64,000 bases of DNA, taken from assembly GCF_013256425.1 (NCBI RefSeq), contig NZ_CP053904.1, positions 1,798,001 through 1,862,000 on the forward strand, given 5' to 3'. The notes under the pieces were generated by a model, which was not told the DNA's origin, ran no database searches, and worked only from the letters and a program-made list of their open reading frames with translations. Positions 45,431 to 55,100 of this stretch are shown in pieces. Source of the DNA: Hymenobacter sp. BRD67 (GTDB taxonomy: Bacteria; Bacteroidota; Bacteroidia; Cytophagales; Hymenobacteraceae). How positions within the stretch are numbered: the stretch's first letter is position 1; every line of letters starts with the position of its first letter. Made by a program: the position numbers and the translations under genes.

Positions 45431-46738
45431 ATGGCTGCTTTTGAAGTACGCGGCGGACGGAAGCTGCACGGGGAAATTATACCCCAAGGGGCTAAGAATG
45501 AGGCGCTCCAGATTCTGTGCGCGGTGCTGCTCAGCTCAGAGCCTATCACCATCAGCAACGTGCCCAATATTCGGGACGTGAATAAGCTCATAGAGCTGCT
45601 GCGCGACCTGGGTGTGAAAGTAGGCCAGCTGACGCCGGACACGTACATATTTCAGGCTGAGGATGTGCGCCTCGACTACCTCGATACGCCTGAGTTTGTG
45701 GCCCAAGCCCGCGAGCTGCGCGGCTCGGTGATGATACTTGGCCCGCTGCTGGCCCGCTATGGCCGCGCCCAGCTGCCTAAGCCGGGCGGCGACAAGATTG
45801 GCCGCCGCCCGCTCGATACGCACTTTATCGGCCTTGAGAAGCTTGGAGCTCAGCTTACCCTCGAAGGCACCGACTTCTATCGCCTGCATGTGCCCAAGGG
45901 CAAGCTGCAAGGCGCCTCGATGCTGCTCGACGAAGCCAGCGTAACCGGCACCGCCAACATCCTGATGGCGGCCGTACTGGCCGAGGGCACCACCTCCATC
46001 TACAACGCGGCCTGCGAGCCGTATTTGCAGCAGCTCTGCCGCATGCTGGTGCGCATGGGCGCTAAGATTCAGGGAATTGGCTCCAATCTGCTTACCATTG
46101 AAGGGGTAGAAAGCCTCGGTGGTACCGACCACCGGATGCTGCCCGACATGATTGAGATTGGCTCGTTTATCGGCCTGGCGGCCATGACGGGCTCCGAAAT
46201 CACGATTAAGGACTGCCAGATTCCGGAGCTGGGTATCATCCCCGACACCTTCCGCAAGCTGGGTATTGAGCTGGAGTTTCGCGGCGACGATATCTACATT
46301 CCGGCCCAGGAGCATTATCAGATTGGCACCTACCTCGACGGCTCCATCCTGACCGTTTCGGACCATACCTGGCCGGGCTTTACCCCCGATTTGCTGAGTA
46401 TTATTCTGGTTGTGGCCACCCAGGCGCGGGGCACGGTCCTCATTCATCAGAAAATGTTCGAGTCGCGGTTGTTTTTTGTGGATAAGCTCATTGATATGGG
46501 CGCCCAGATTATCCTTTGCGACCCGCACCGTGCCACCGTCATCGGCCTCGACCGTCATAAGATGCTGAATGGCATTACCATGACCTCGCCCGACATTCGG
46601 GCCGGTGTGGCCCTGCTCATTGCCGCGCTGAGTGCCGAAGGCACCAGTAAAATTCTCAACGTGGAGCAGATTGACCGAGGCTACCAGAACATTGACGAGC
46701 GCCTGAACGCGCTGGGCGCCGATATCCGGCGGGTATAG
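45431..46738 (+). CDS. murA: UDP-N-acetylglucosamine 1-carboxyvinyltransferase (MurA)
   Basis: First committed step of peptidoglycan synthesis: transfers enolpyruvate from PEP to UDP-GlcNAc. The 435-residue product opens MAAFEVRGGRKLHGEIIPQG and AKNEAL, which binds substrate. The catalytic loop reads LPKPGGDKIGRRPLDTH, with Asp about 121 where most MurA enzymes have the Cys that fosfomycin alkylates. This substitution is known to make MurA insensitive to fosfomycin while keeping activity. Cotranscribed perhaps with the DUF4290 gene, 81 bases upstream; strong terminator follows. Confidence 0.94.
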   Translation: MAAFEVRGGRKLHGEIIPQGAKNEALQILCAVLLSSEPITISNVPNIRDVNKLIELLRDLGVKVGQLTPDTYIFQAEDVRLDYLDTPEFVAQARELRGSVMILGPLLARYGRAQLPKPGGDKIGRRPLDTHFIGLEKLGAQLTLEGTDFYRLHVPKGKLQGASMLLDEASVTGTANILMAAVLAEGTTSIYNAACEPYLQQLCRMLVRMGAKIQGIGSNLLTIEGVESLGGTDHRMLPDMIEIGSFIGLAAMTGSEITIKDCQIPELGIIPDTFRKLGIELEFRGDDIYIPAQEHYQIGTYLDGSILTVSDHTWPGFTPDLLSIILVVATQARGTVLIHQKMFESRLFFVDKLIDMGAQIILCDPHRATVIGLDRHKMLNGITMTSPDIRAGVALLIAALSAEGTSKILNVEQIDRGYQNIDERLNALGADIRRV

Positions 46739-46753
46739 CAAACCAGCCCAATG

Positions 46754-46795
46754 CCAAAAAGCCCGGTCGCTTCTCGAAGTGACCGGGCTTTTTGG
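46754..46795. terminator. Bidirectional intrinsic terminator
   Basis: CCAAAAAGCCCGGTC (46754-46768) pairs perfectly with GACCGGGCTTTTTGG (46781-46795), with A/T runs on both outer sides. It separates murA from the convergent membrane protein gene. Confidence 0.85.
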
Positions 46796-46872
46796 TGAAC
46801 CCCTTATTGCGCGGGCTACTGGTCTGCCCCAGGGGTTCCTCCCGCGCGCAGCGGCCGGCAAGCGGCTGTAGC

Positions 46873-47211
46873 TTAGTCCACCACCATGTCTACCACGGTT
46901 GTGACCAGCGACAGCGCCAGACTAAAAATCAAAGTGCTCACGAAGCCGGTTACGGCAAAGCTGGTCATTAGAAAGTCCGCCAACTTAACTATTAGCACGT
47001 TGATTATCAGCAGGAACAGCCCTAAAGTCAGGACCGTAATAGGAAAGCCGATAATCTTGAGCACCGGCTTCACGGTGGCGTTGAGCAGCCCCATGACGAT
47101 AACCAGCAGCGCGGCGCTGCTTACGCCGTCGAGCCGCACGTTTGGCAATACCTTGGCCAGGCCATACGTAAGCAGGGCCGAAAGCATAAACTTGATAAGA
47201 AGCTTGCCCAT
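46873..47211 (-). CDS. Phage_holin_4-type small membrane protein
   Basis: The 112-residue product starts at ATG 47211 and has four hydrophobic helices (for example KFMLSALLTYGLAKVLP, LVIVMGLLNATVKPVLKIIG, TLGLFLLIINVLIVKLADF and FSLALSLVTTVVDMVV). It matches the chromosomal family named after phage holin 4-2, which is common in bacterial genomes. There are no phage genes around, so the name does not imply a lysis function here. Convergent with murA. Confidence 0.82.
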   Translation of the reverse strand: MGKLLIKFMLSALLTYGLAKVLPNVRLDGVSSAALLVIVMGLLNATVKPVLKIIGFPITVLTLGLFLLIINVLIVKLADFLMTSFAVTGFVSTLIFSLALSLVTTVVDMVVD

Positions 47212-47251
47212 AGCGCAAAGCAGTGCAAAAGAGTGGGAAATGAAGAAAAAG

Positions 47252-48346
47252 CTAGTCGGCCGACGACTCCACGCCCTTCGCTGCCAGGCGGCCCTGCGAT
47301 ACGGCCATCCAGTTGCAGAGCTGATACAGCAGGCGGGCACCCACGATGCCATTCCACTCGGTATCGCCGGGAGCTACCTCATTGAGGTCGAGGCCAATAA
47401 TAGTGCGGCCTGAGCGCACTATCTGGCGTAGCAGGTATGTGGCCTCCTCGTACTCCAGCCCGCCGGGCACCGGCGTGCCGGTGCCCGGGCACAGCTTGGG
47501 GTCGAGGCCATCTATATCAAAACTGATATATACCTTCTGCGGCAGCTGCGCGATAATCTTACCGCACACCTTCTTCCAGGACTTCTTAGCGAATTTCTCT
47601 TCGCTCATAAACCGCTGCCCAAACAGTGCCACGCGGCCCACCGAATGCTCAATCAGGTCGGCCTCCTGCTGGCACATGTCGCGGATGCCCACCTGCACCA
47701 GCTTCTTCACCTGCGGCAGCTCCAGGGCATTGTACATAATGCTGGCGTGCGAATACTGAAAGCCCTCGTAGGCGGGGCGCAGGTCGCAGTGCGCGTCTAT
47801 CTGTAAGATACCAAACTCACTGTGGCGCTCGGCCAGCGCGTGCAGGTAACCCAGCGGCGTGCTGTGGTCGCCGCCGAGCACGGCTACCGCCTTGCCGGCA
47901 TCCAGCAGGGCACCGGTCTTAGCCTTCAGCCACTGAAGTAGCTTCTGGCCTTCGGCGGTAATCTGGGCAGGCACCTGGCCATGCTTCGCGGCCCCACGGG
48001 CCGGCTGGCCGGCTTCAAGCCAGCCAATGTAATCGGCGGCCACGGGGCGCAGCTCCCGGCTGGCTTGGGCAATAGCTTCGTCTTCCTCCTCCATCGCCAG
48101 CCCAAGCTTCCAGGCTTCCGGCAATTCGGGGTCGTAGAGGTCAACTTGTAATGAGGCTTCGCGAATGGCCGCCGGGCCTTGCGCCGTGCCGGCACGGTAG
48201 CTCACCGTTACTTCCCAGGGCACGGGCACTACAACAACCTGGGCTTCTTCGGGGGTGAAAGGAAGGCCAAATAAACCACCAGCGGCATCGCCGAGGGCAT
48301 TTGGGTCAAAATTGGCAATCTTTTGCGCGAGCGAAATTTGGGACAC
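47252..48346 (-). CDS. Ureohydrolase (agmatinase/arginase family)
   Basis: Manganese enzyme of 364 residues. The metal-binding motifs are visible: LGGDHSTP, QIDAHCDLR and SFDIDGLDP. It is a member of the arginase/agmatinase/formimidoylglutamase superfamily; agmatinase is the most likely member, but substrate identity cannot be settled. A GTG at 48346 is the only suitable start (GTG TCC CAA), and no in-frame ATG lies close by. About 10 bases upstream is a hairpin that ends the chemosensory operon, leaving little room for a separate promoter. It precedes the small membrane protein gene by about 40 bases. Confidence 0.87.
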   Translation of the reverse strand: MSQISLAQKIANFDPNALGDAAGGLFGLPFTPEEAQVVVVPVPWEVTVSYRAGTAQGPAAIREASLQVDLYDPELPEAWKLGLAMEEEDEAIAQASRELRPVAADYIGWLEAGQPARGAAKHGQVPAQITAEGQKLLQWLKAKTGALLDAGKAVAVLGGDHSTPLGYLHALAERHSEFGILQIDAHCDLRPAYEGFQYSHASIMYNALELPQVKKLVQVGIRDMCQQEADLIEHSVGRVALFGQRFMSEEKFAKKSWKKVCGKIIAQLPQKVYISFDIDGLDPKLCPGTGTPVPGGLEYEEATYLLRQIVRSGRTIIGLDLNEVAPGDTEWNGIVGARLLYQLCNWMAVSQGRLAAKGVESSAD

Positions 48347-48350
48347 AGCT

Positions 48351-48382
48351 AAAAAAGAACACCAAGCGACTGGCGCTTGGTG
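48351..48382 (-). terminator. Rho-independent terminator of the chemosensory operon
   Basis: On the minus strand CACCAAGCG (48374-48382 read in reverse) and its partner (48360-48368) form a 9-bp stem with a 5-base loop, followed by a T run (48351-48356). It follows the CheC-like gene and stands about 5-35 bases upstream of the agmatinase GTG. Confidence 0.75.
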
Positions 48383-48460
48383 GGGTTAAGAAATATGACG
48401 TTACAGCCAAAGCAAGCAATGAAATGGCTATTGGACCAATAAATGCTATTTAATATATTG

Positions 48461-49099
48461 TTACGTTGCCGACTGTGCTTTTCCCAAAAAATCGTACGTC
48501 CGGATAATTTCGAGGATTTTCTCAAACGTAGCCCGGTCAAAAAACAGCATCAGCGGCAGCTCAACCGAATTTTCCTTATCGGAAAACTGCGTGATTACGG
48601 AGAAGATAAGCGGCTGCAGGGCCGACGGGTCGGGCAGCAGGTTTTGGAGCGCTTCGGCCAGGTCACCGGTGGGCGCCATCGGTGGCGCGCCGTAAATATT
48701 GGCTTTTAGAATGTTCGCCAGCTGAGTTACCAGGGCGCCGGTGATAATATTGCTTATCTCGAGCAGCAGCGACTCCTGCAGCTCGTTGAGCTGCAGCGAG
48801 TCGGACATCTGCATGCGGAGGCACACCCGCGAAAGGCGCTGCACGTGCTGCCCGGAAAAGAACATAAACGTCGAGCCGTTAAAATCGCCCCGGATGTCGC
48901 TCTGAATGGCTACGTAGCGGGCCTGGTAATCGCGCACCCGGTCAATAATCTCGCTGCTGGGCAGCAAGTCCAGGTTCGGAACCTCCAGCATCACGCGCTC
49001 CTGTGCAATCACGGCAAAGCTGTCGGCCGCCCGGGCCAGACCGATGTTGAGGATTTCGCGGATAATATCGCTCTCTAACTCATTCATTGATAAATTCAT
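48461..49099 (-). CDS. CheC/CheX-like phosphatase
   Basis: Dephosphorylates CheY-P in chemosensory systems. The 212-residue product carries both signature motifs of the CheC fold: ESDIIREILNIGLARAADSF and QESLLLEISNIITGALVTQL, each with ExxN at the catalytic position. This double arrangement is typical of CheC. It replaces CheZ, which is absent here. It is the last gene of the operon, 72 bases after CheA, and is followed by an intrinsic terminator. Confidence 0.83.
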   Translation of the reverse strand: MNLSMNELESDIIREILNIGLARAADSFAVIAQERVMLEVPNLDLLPSSEIIDRVRDYQARYVAIQSDIRGDFNGSTFMFFSGQHVQRLSRVCLRMQMSDSLQLNELQESLLLEISNIITGALVTQLANILKANIYGAPPMAPTGDLAEALQNLLPDPSALQPLIFSVITQFSDKENSVELPLMLFFDRATFEKILEIIRTYDFLGKAQSAT

Positions 49100-49171
49100 A
49101 ACAGCTAAGTGCGTGGCGACAGCAGCGGGAGTCAGCAGGGTAATACGAAAAACGGCAGAAAGTAGCCAATA

Positions 49172-50826
49172 TCAAGGACGTTTGGCCAGGAACAGACGAG
49201 TAAGGGCCGGCACGTCCAGCACCAGGCACAGCTGCCCGTTGCCCAGTAACGTAACGCCCCGAAGAGGTCAATGGTATCGAGTGGCTTGCTCAACGACTTC
49301 ACCACAATATTCTGCTGACGCAGAAAGCGGTCGATAAGCAGTCCCAGCCGACGGTTGTTGTAGCTGACTATCAGCACCTGGTGCAAGCCGCCGTCTGTTG
49401 GCAGGTCGGCGCGCGTAGCGCGGGGCAGCTGCTCATCACCTTCGGCATACAAGAGCTGCCGTAGAGGCACGATGGGCACATTTTCGTCCTGCACGCGGGT
49501 CATCAGCAACCCGCCGACGGCAAAAATCTGGTCATTAGCCAGGGCCAGTACCGTATCGGTATGCAGGAGCGGCACGGCATAGGCCCGCTCTTCCAGCTCT
49601 ATCAGCAGCGCGCCTTTAACCGCAATAGAGGTTGGCAGCACCAGCGTAAACGTGGTGCCCCTGCCTAATTCAGAATTTACCCGCAGTTGCCCACCCAGCG
49701 AGTCGATGGCCAGCTTAACCACATCGAGGCCTACGCCCCGACCCGAAATATCCGTTATCTGCTCGGCCATCGAAAAGCCGGGCTCAAAGAGCAGCGCCCA
49801 GACCCCCTGCTCATCGAGCTGCGCCGCCGCCTCAGCCGACAGCAGGCCTTTGCGCACTGCTTTGCGGCGCACGGCTTCGGTATCGATGCCCCGGCCATCG
49901 TCCTGCACCTGCAGCAGCACGTCGTCGCGCTCGGTCAGGGCCGAGATACTCAACTGACCAGCCGCTGGCTTGCCAGCGGCCTGCCGCGCGGCCGGCTCCT
50001 CCAGGCCGTGGCTTACGGCATTGCGCACAATATGCAGCAGCGCATCGGTGATGAGCTGCAACACGTTGCGGTCAATCTGCACGTCCTGGCCGGCCAGCGT
50101 CAATTCTACCTGCTTGTTTTCGGTAGCGGCCACGTCGCGCACTACCCGCGGAAACTTGTTGAGCAGCACCCCCGCGCCTACCAGCCGCACATCCATCACA
50201 GAGTACTGCAAGTCGTCGGAGATACGAAACAGGTGCCGGGCGGTGGCTTGCAGCGCCGAGTGGCCCAACTCCTCGGCCAGCGTCAGGATGCGGTCGCGGT
50301 CAATTACCAGCTCTCCTACCAGGTTCAGGAGGTTGTCAAGCTTCTTAACCGGAATATAGACTAAGTCCGATAGTTCCAGCTTACGGGCCGCGTCCGAATC
50401 TACTTCTTCCTCGGTAGGCGCCGCCTGGGTTTCGACCGGCTCTTCGCCCTTTATAAGCAGGTCGAGGTTGTCGAGCAGGCCTTTCGCCTCGCCCGAATCC
50501 TGGCCCGAGCCTACCGCCCGAATCATAGTACCGAGCACATCTACGGCCCGGAAGGTCAGCGTTACCAAAGCCCCGGTAAAGGCCCGCTCCTGGCTTCGAA
50601 TCTGGCCAAAGAGGGTTTCCATCTTATGGGCAACCTCGCCCATATCGACAAAACCCATAGCCCGGGCATTTGCCTTGAGGTTATGCATGAGCCGAAAGAG
50701 CTCGTTGAGGGCAGCTATATCCTGCGGGTTGCGCTCCAGCTCACTCAAATGGCGCGACATGGCGTCGTAATACTCCAACGCCTCGGCCATGAACAGCTCA
50801 CGGTACTCTTGTTCTCGTGATTTCAT
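49172..50826 (-). CDS. cheA: CheA chemotaxis histidine kinase, apparent frameshift
   Basis: Receptor-controlled histidine autokinase of about 551 residues. The Hpt domain has the phosphorylated His about 48 in FRLMHNLKANARA. A dimerisation domain (LVYIPVKKLDNLLNLVGELV) and an ATPase domain follow with N box LHIVRNAVSHGLEEP, G1 DDGRGID and G2 GRGVGLDVVK. The C-terminal CheW-like domain ends LGNGQLCLVLDVPAL. One base lost in C4 49257-49260 shifts the frame just before the end; the true stop is at 49172. There is no obvious P2 (CheY-docking) domain between Hpt and the dimerisation domain, only a short acidic linker. Confidence 0.93.
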
Positions 50827-51003
50827 AACCGACTCCCCAACAAATAGCTATGGCCTGCCCGCTCGCGCAAGAGCCACCCACAGGCAGCTGCCTTCGGAGT
50901 GCCGAAGCCAACCGGCATCCGCAGGCCGGTACTATGCGCAAAAAAAGTGAGAGAAAGCAAGAGCTGTAAAACGAACAAGCGTTAGATAAAACCAACGAAT
51001 AAC

Positions 51004-51384
51004 CTATGCCAGCGAGCTGTCGCCCTGTAAGGCGGAGCCTACTATCTCAAGCACGCGCTCTTCGGAGAATGGCTTGACGATATAGGCCAGTGCGCCATTT
51101 TCAATGGCTTCGTTCACAATAGTTTCCTGGCCTACGGCCGAGCACATCACCACTTTGGCATCGGGCTGCTGCTGGCGAATACCCTTGAGCACGTCGAGGC
51201 CGGTATTATCGGGCAGAATAACATCAAGGGTAATCAGGTCGGGGGTAGTAGCCACTGCCATTTCCAGGGCCTGCTGGCCGTTGGCTGCTTCACCCACTAC
51301 GTCGTAGCCGGCATCGGTGAGCATATTCTTGAGCATCGTCCGCATGTAGAACGAGTCATCGACGATGAGAATCCGCTTATTCAT
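51004..51384 (-). CDS. cheY: CheY-type response regulator
   Basis: Single-domain receiver of 126 residues. Acid pocket Asp 9 and 10 in ILIVDDSF, phospho-acceptor Asp 54 in ITLDVILPD, conserved Ser/Thr in VVMCSA, and Lys in AYIVKPF. No output domain, as in CheY. It sits between cheW and cheA in the operon, so CheA is the expected phosphodonor and the CheC-like protein the phosphatase. The motor or effector it controls is unknown; no flagellar genes are in the window. Confidence 0.9.
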   Translation of the reverse strand: MNKRILIVDDSFYMRTMLKNMLTDAGYDVVGEAANGQQALEMAVATTPDLITLDVILPDNTGLDVLKGIRQQQPDAKVVMCSAVGQETIVNEAIENGALAYIVKPFSEERVLEIVGSALQGDSSLA

Positions 51385-51459
51385 GTATACCTGAAAATCT
51401 AGAGAGTGAAGAGGAGAATAGAAGGAAAGCCGAAACGGACAGGGTTCCGGCTGGCTCCT

Positions 51460-52065
51460 CTACGTCTGTTGGGGCTTAGAGGGTGCATCGTGCGTCGCAC
51501 GACTGGCTTTGGCTGGCCGAGTAGTCGTTTCGCCCGGCCGGCCGGGCAAGCGCATTATCTCGCTGGGTGATAATAGCTTAGGCATATCAAGGACAATAAT
51601 GACGCCATTACCGTCGGGAAGCTTTGCAATGCCCTCCAGGTATTTTTCCCGCTGGGCAGTATCCTGCACAAACTCCGGGGCAGGCTCAATCAGGCTCACC
51701 GGCACCGTTACCGGGCGCGGCACTTCCCGCACCATCAGGCCCAGGGTATAATCGGGCGCTTCGACAGCCAGTGTATAGGAAAACTCGGGCACCGGCCGGC
51801 CAGCGGGGCGGAGCTGAAACCGCTCTTCCAGGTCTACAATGGCAATAATGTCGCCCCGTAAGTTGGCAATACCCTTTATGAAAGGTGGAGTTTTGGGCAT
51901 CCGCACTACATCCGGGGTAATGGTTACTTCCTTCACCTGCTCGATGCGGATGCCATAATCCTCATCACCGAGGCGAAAAACGATAAGCTGGACAACGGCC
52001 TCGGGAGCAGCCGGAGCGGCCCGGCCCGACGTAGTTGCCGGGCGGGCAGCAGCAGAATCAGCCAT
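51460..52065 (-). CDS. cheW: CheW-like coupling protein
   Basis: Adaptor that links receptors to CheA. ATG 52065 gives 201 residues; an Ala/Pro-rich start (about 1-25) is followed by the CheW fold about 27-165, with VVQLIVFRLGDEDYGI, VKEVTITPDVVRMPKTP, GIANLRGDIIAIVDLEERF and GLMVREVPRP. The C-terminal tail is basic and poorly conserved. Encoded 74 bases after the receptor gene and 75 before cheY, consistent with one transcript. Confidence 0.9.
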   Translation of the reverse strand: MADSAAARPATTSGRAAPAAPEAVVQLIVFRLGDEDYGIRIEQVKEVTITPDVVRMPKTPPFIKGIANLRGDIIAIVDLEERFQLRPAGRPVPEFSYTLAVEAPDYTLGLMVREVPRPVTVPVSLIEPAPEFVQDTAQREKYLEGIAKLPDGNGVIIVLDMPKLLSPSEIMRLPGRPGETTTRPAKASRATHDAPSKPQQT

Positions 52066-52139
52066 GCACAAAAAATTAAAGCAGAGAGAAATTAAAAGCT
52101 GAGCCCCCTAGGGAGGAGGCGCTGGCCAGGGGCGGGATG

Positions 52140-55100
52140 CTACTTGGATTTGGGTCGATTACGGGGCCGTTCAGCTGCGGAGGCTTCCGGCTTGGCTTCC
52201 GGCTTAGCAGTGGCCTCAGGCTTGGGGATGGGTTTAGGCCGCCGCGACGCATTTTTGCTGGCGCCATTAGTCTGTGCTTCGGCGATGGCGGTTACGCGGC
52301 GCGTCCGGCCCGTAGTATTACCATTGTTGCTGCCGTTGGCTGTATGCGCTGACGAAGCCGCCGGGCTTTCGGTAGCGCGGGCAGCTTCGCCAGCACGGCG
52401 CGGCGCGGCGCGGCGCACTGCCGGCGAAGTAGCGGCCAATGCTGCTGCCTTTACGGGTGCCGTGCGGCGCAGTACACGACGCTGGGGCTCCGGCTCGGGC
52501 TCCGGCTCCGGCAGGTAGTCGAAGAGCTGGAAGGTTTCGAGGCCATCCTGGAGGTCATCCGCGATATCGGAGAGGCGCTGCGACGAGCTGGTCAGCTCCT
52601 GCATCGACGACGACAGCTGGCGGGCCGTGCCGGCTACCTGCTGCGTGCCGGTGGCCGTTTGCTCGGCAATGGCTACTACTTCCTCCACGTACTTCACCAC
52701 GTCGCCAATTGAGGTCTGCTGCACGGCCGTGGCAGTGAGAATGTCGCGGGAGGTGCGTAGCGTTTCGCCGCTGCTGGTGGCAATATTCTTAAAGGCCGCG
52801 CTGGCCTCGAAGGTAGCATTCTTACCCTTCAGTACCCGGCTTTCCATGGCGCTGATGGCGCTGGCGGCGCTGGTCGTATCCTTCTTCACGTCTTCTACCA
52901 GCGTAGCAATCTCGTTGGCCGACTTACGCGAGCCTTCGGCCAGCTTGCGAATCTCCTCGGCTACTACGGCAAAGCCGCGGCCGGCCTCGCCGGCGCGGGC
53001 CGCTTCGATGGCGGCGTTCAGGGCCAGCAGGTTGGTTTGCGAAGCGATGTCAGTAATTACGCCCAGCGACTTGCTGATTTCCTGCGAGCGGGTCGACAGA
53101 ACTTCGATGGTGCGGGAGGTCTGGGTAGCGGCGCTGGAAATCTCTTCCATGTTTTTTACCACTTCCGCTACCGTTTTCAGGCCCTGCTGCGAGGTTTGCT
53201 CACCCATGATAGCCGACTTGTTCACCACGTCGGCCTTGTTGGCCGTTTCCTTGGTGGCCGTCATGATTTCCTCAATCAGCTTAAAGGCCTGGTCGGTTTT
53301 CAAGGCCTGGTTCTGCGCGCCTTCGGCCATCTGCTGCATGGCCAGGGCCACATCCACAGTTACCCGGCTCATTTCCTGACCCTTATCTACCATTTCCTCT
53401 GAAGAGGTACCCACTACCTGCGCCGAATCGTTGATTTCGCCGAGCAGGGCGTTGAGGTTTTCCACGGCCAGGTTCAGGGCGTTCGACATGGCCGCGATAT
53501 CGCCTGTAGGCTGAATCTCCACCATCTGCGTCAGGTCGCCTTCTGAGATGGCCCGTACCACGCGGCTTACTTCGAGTACCGGCAGGGCGATGCTCTCAAT
53601 CAGGGCGTTCAGCGTATCCACCAGCTCTTTCCACGAGCCCGACACGCCGCCCACCGTGGCGCGCTCGGTGAGCTTACCCTCGGCCCCGGCTACGCGAGCC
53701 ACGCGGCTTACTTCCGAGGCGAGACGGTTCAGGTCATCCACCATTCGGTTGATAGTCTGGGCCAGGTCGGCTACTTCGCCGGCCGCTTCCAGCATCAGCT
53801 TCTGGGTCAGGTCGCCCTGCGAAACCGCCGTTACAATTTTTACAATGCCGCGTACCTGCGTGGTGAGGTTGGCAGCCATCGTGTTTACGTTGTCCGTCAG
53901 GTCTTTCCACACGCCGCTTACGTTCGGCACGTTGGCCTGACCGCCCAGCTGGCCTTCGGTGCCCACTTCCACGGCCACGCGGGTTACCTCACCGGCGAAG
54001 ATATTGAGCGAGTCCACCATCTGGTTGATGTTGTCCTTGAGGTCGAGCAGCTCGCCGCGCACATCTACCGATACTTTCTGCGACAAGTCGCCGCGGGCTA
54101 CGGCCGTCGTTACGTTGGCAATGTCGCGCACCTGGCTGGTGAGCGAGGCCGCCATCGTATTTACGTTGTCCGTCAGGTCTTTCCAGGTGCCTTTTACGCC
54201 GGGCACCACGGCCTGGCCGCCGAGCTTGCCGTCGGTGCCTACTTCGCGGGCCACCCTGGTTACCTCGTCGCCGAATACGTTCAGCGAGTCCACCATCTGG
54301 TTGAGGTTTTCCTTAAGCTGAAGCAGCTCGCCGCGCACGTTTACCGTGATTTTCTGGCTTAGGTCGCCGCGGGCTACGGCCGTGGCCACGTTGGCAATGT
54401 CGCGCACCTGACTCGTCAGGTTCGAAGCCATCGTATTTACGTTATCCGTCAGCTCCTTCCAGGTGCCCGACACGCGGGGCACGTTGGCCTGGCCGCCCAG
54501 AATGCCTTCGGTACCCACTTCCCGCGCTACGCGGGTTACTTCGCCAGCGAAGATGTTGAGCGAGTCCACCATCTGGTTCAGGATGTTCTTCAGGTCGAGA
54601 ATCTCGCCCTGCACATCCACCGTCATTTTCTGGCTCAGGTCGCCGCGGGCTACGGCCGTGGCCACGTTGGCAATGTCGCGCACCTGGCTGGTCAGGTTGG
54701 CGGCCATCGTATTTACGTTATCCGTCAGCTCTTTCCAGGTGCCACCTACGCGGGGCACCACGGCCTGGCCGCCCAGCTTGCCCTCGGTGCCTACCTCGCG
54801 GGCCACCCTGGTTACCTCGTCACCAAAGATGTTGAGCGAGTCAACCATCTGGTTCAGAATATTCTTTAATTCTAATATTTCGCCTTTAACGTTTACCGTC
54901 ATTTTCTGGCTCAGGTCGCCGCGGGCTACGGCCGTGGCCACGTTGGCAATGTCGCGCACCTGACTCGTCAGGTTAGCAGCCATGTTGTTCACGTTGTCCG
55001 TCAAGTCTTTCCAGGTGCCCGATACGCCCGGCACGCTGGCCTGGCCGCCCAGCTTCCCTTCGGTACCCACGTCGAGGGCCACCCGCGTTACCTCGCCGGC

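Noticed and set aside
45536..46861. 441-codon minus-strand open frame
   Set aside because: Antisense to murA; murA carries all expected motifs in frame.
46873..47211. Prophage remnant based on the holin-type name
   Set aside because: The family is a common chromosomal membrane protein and no phage gene is near.
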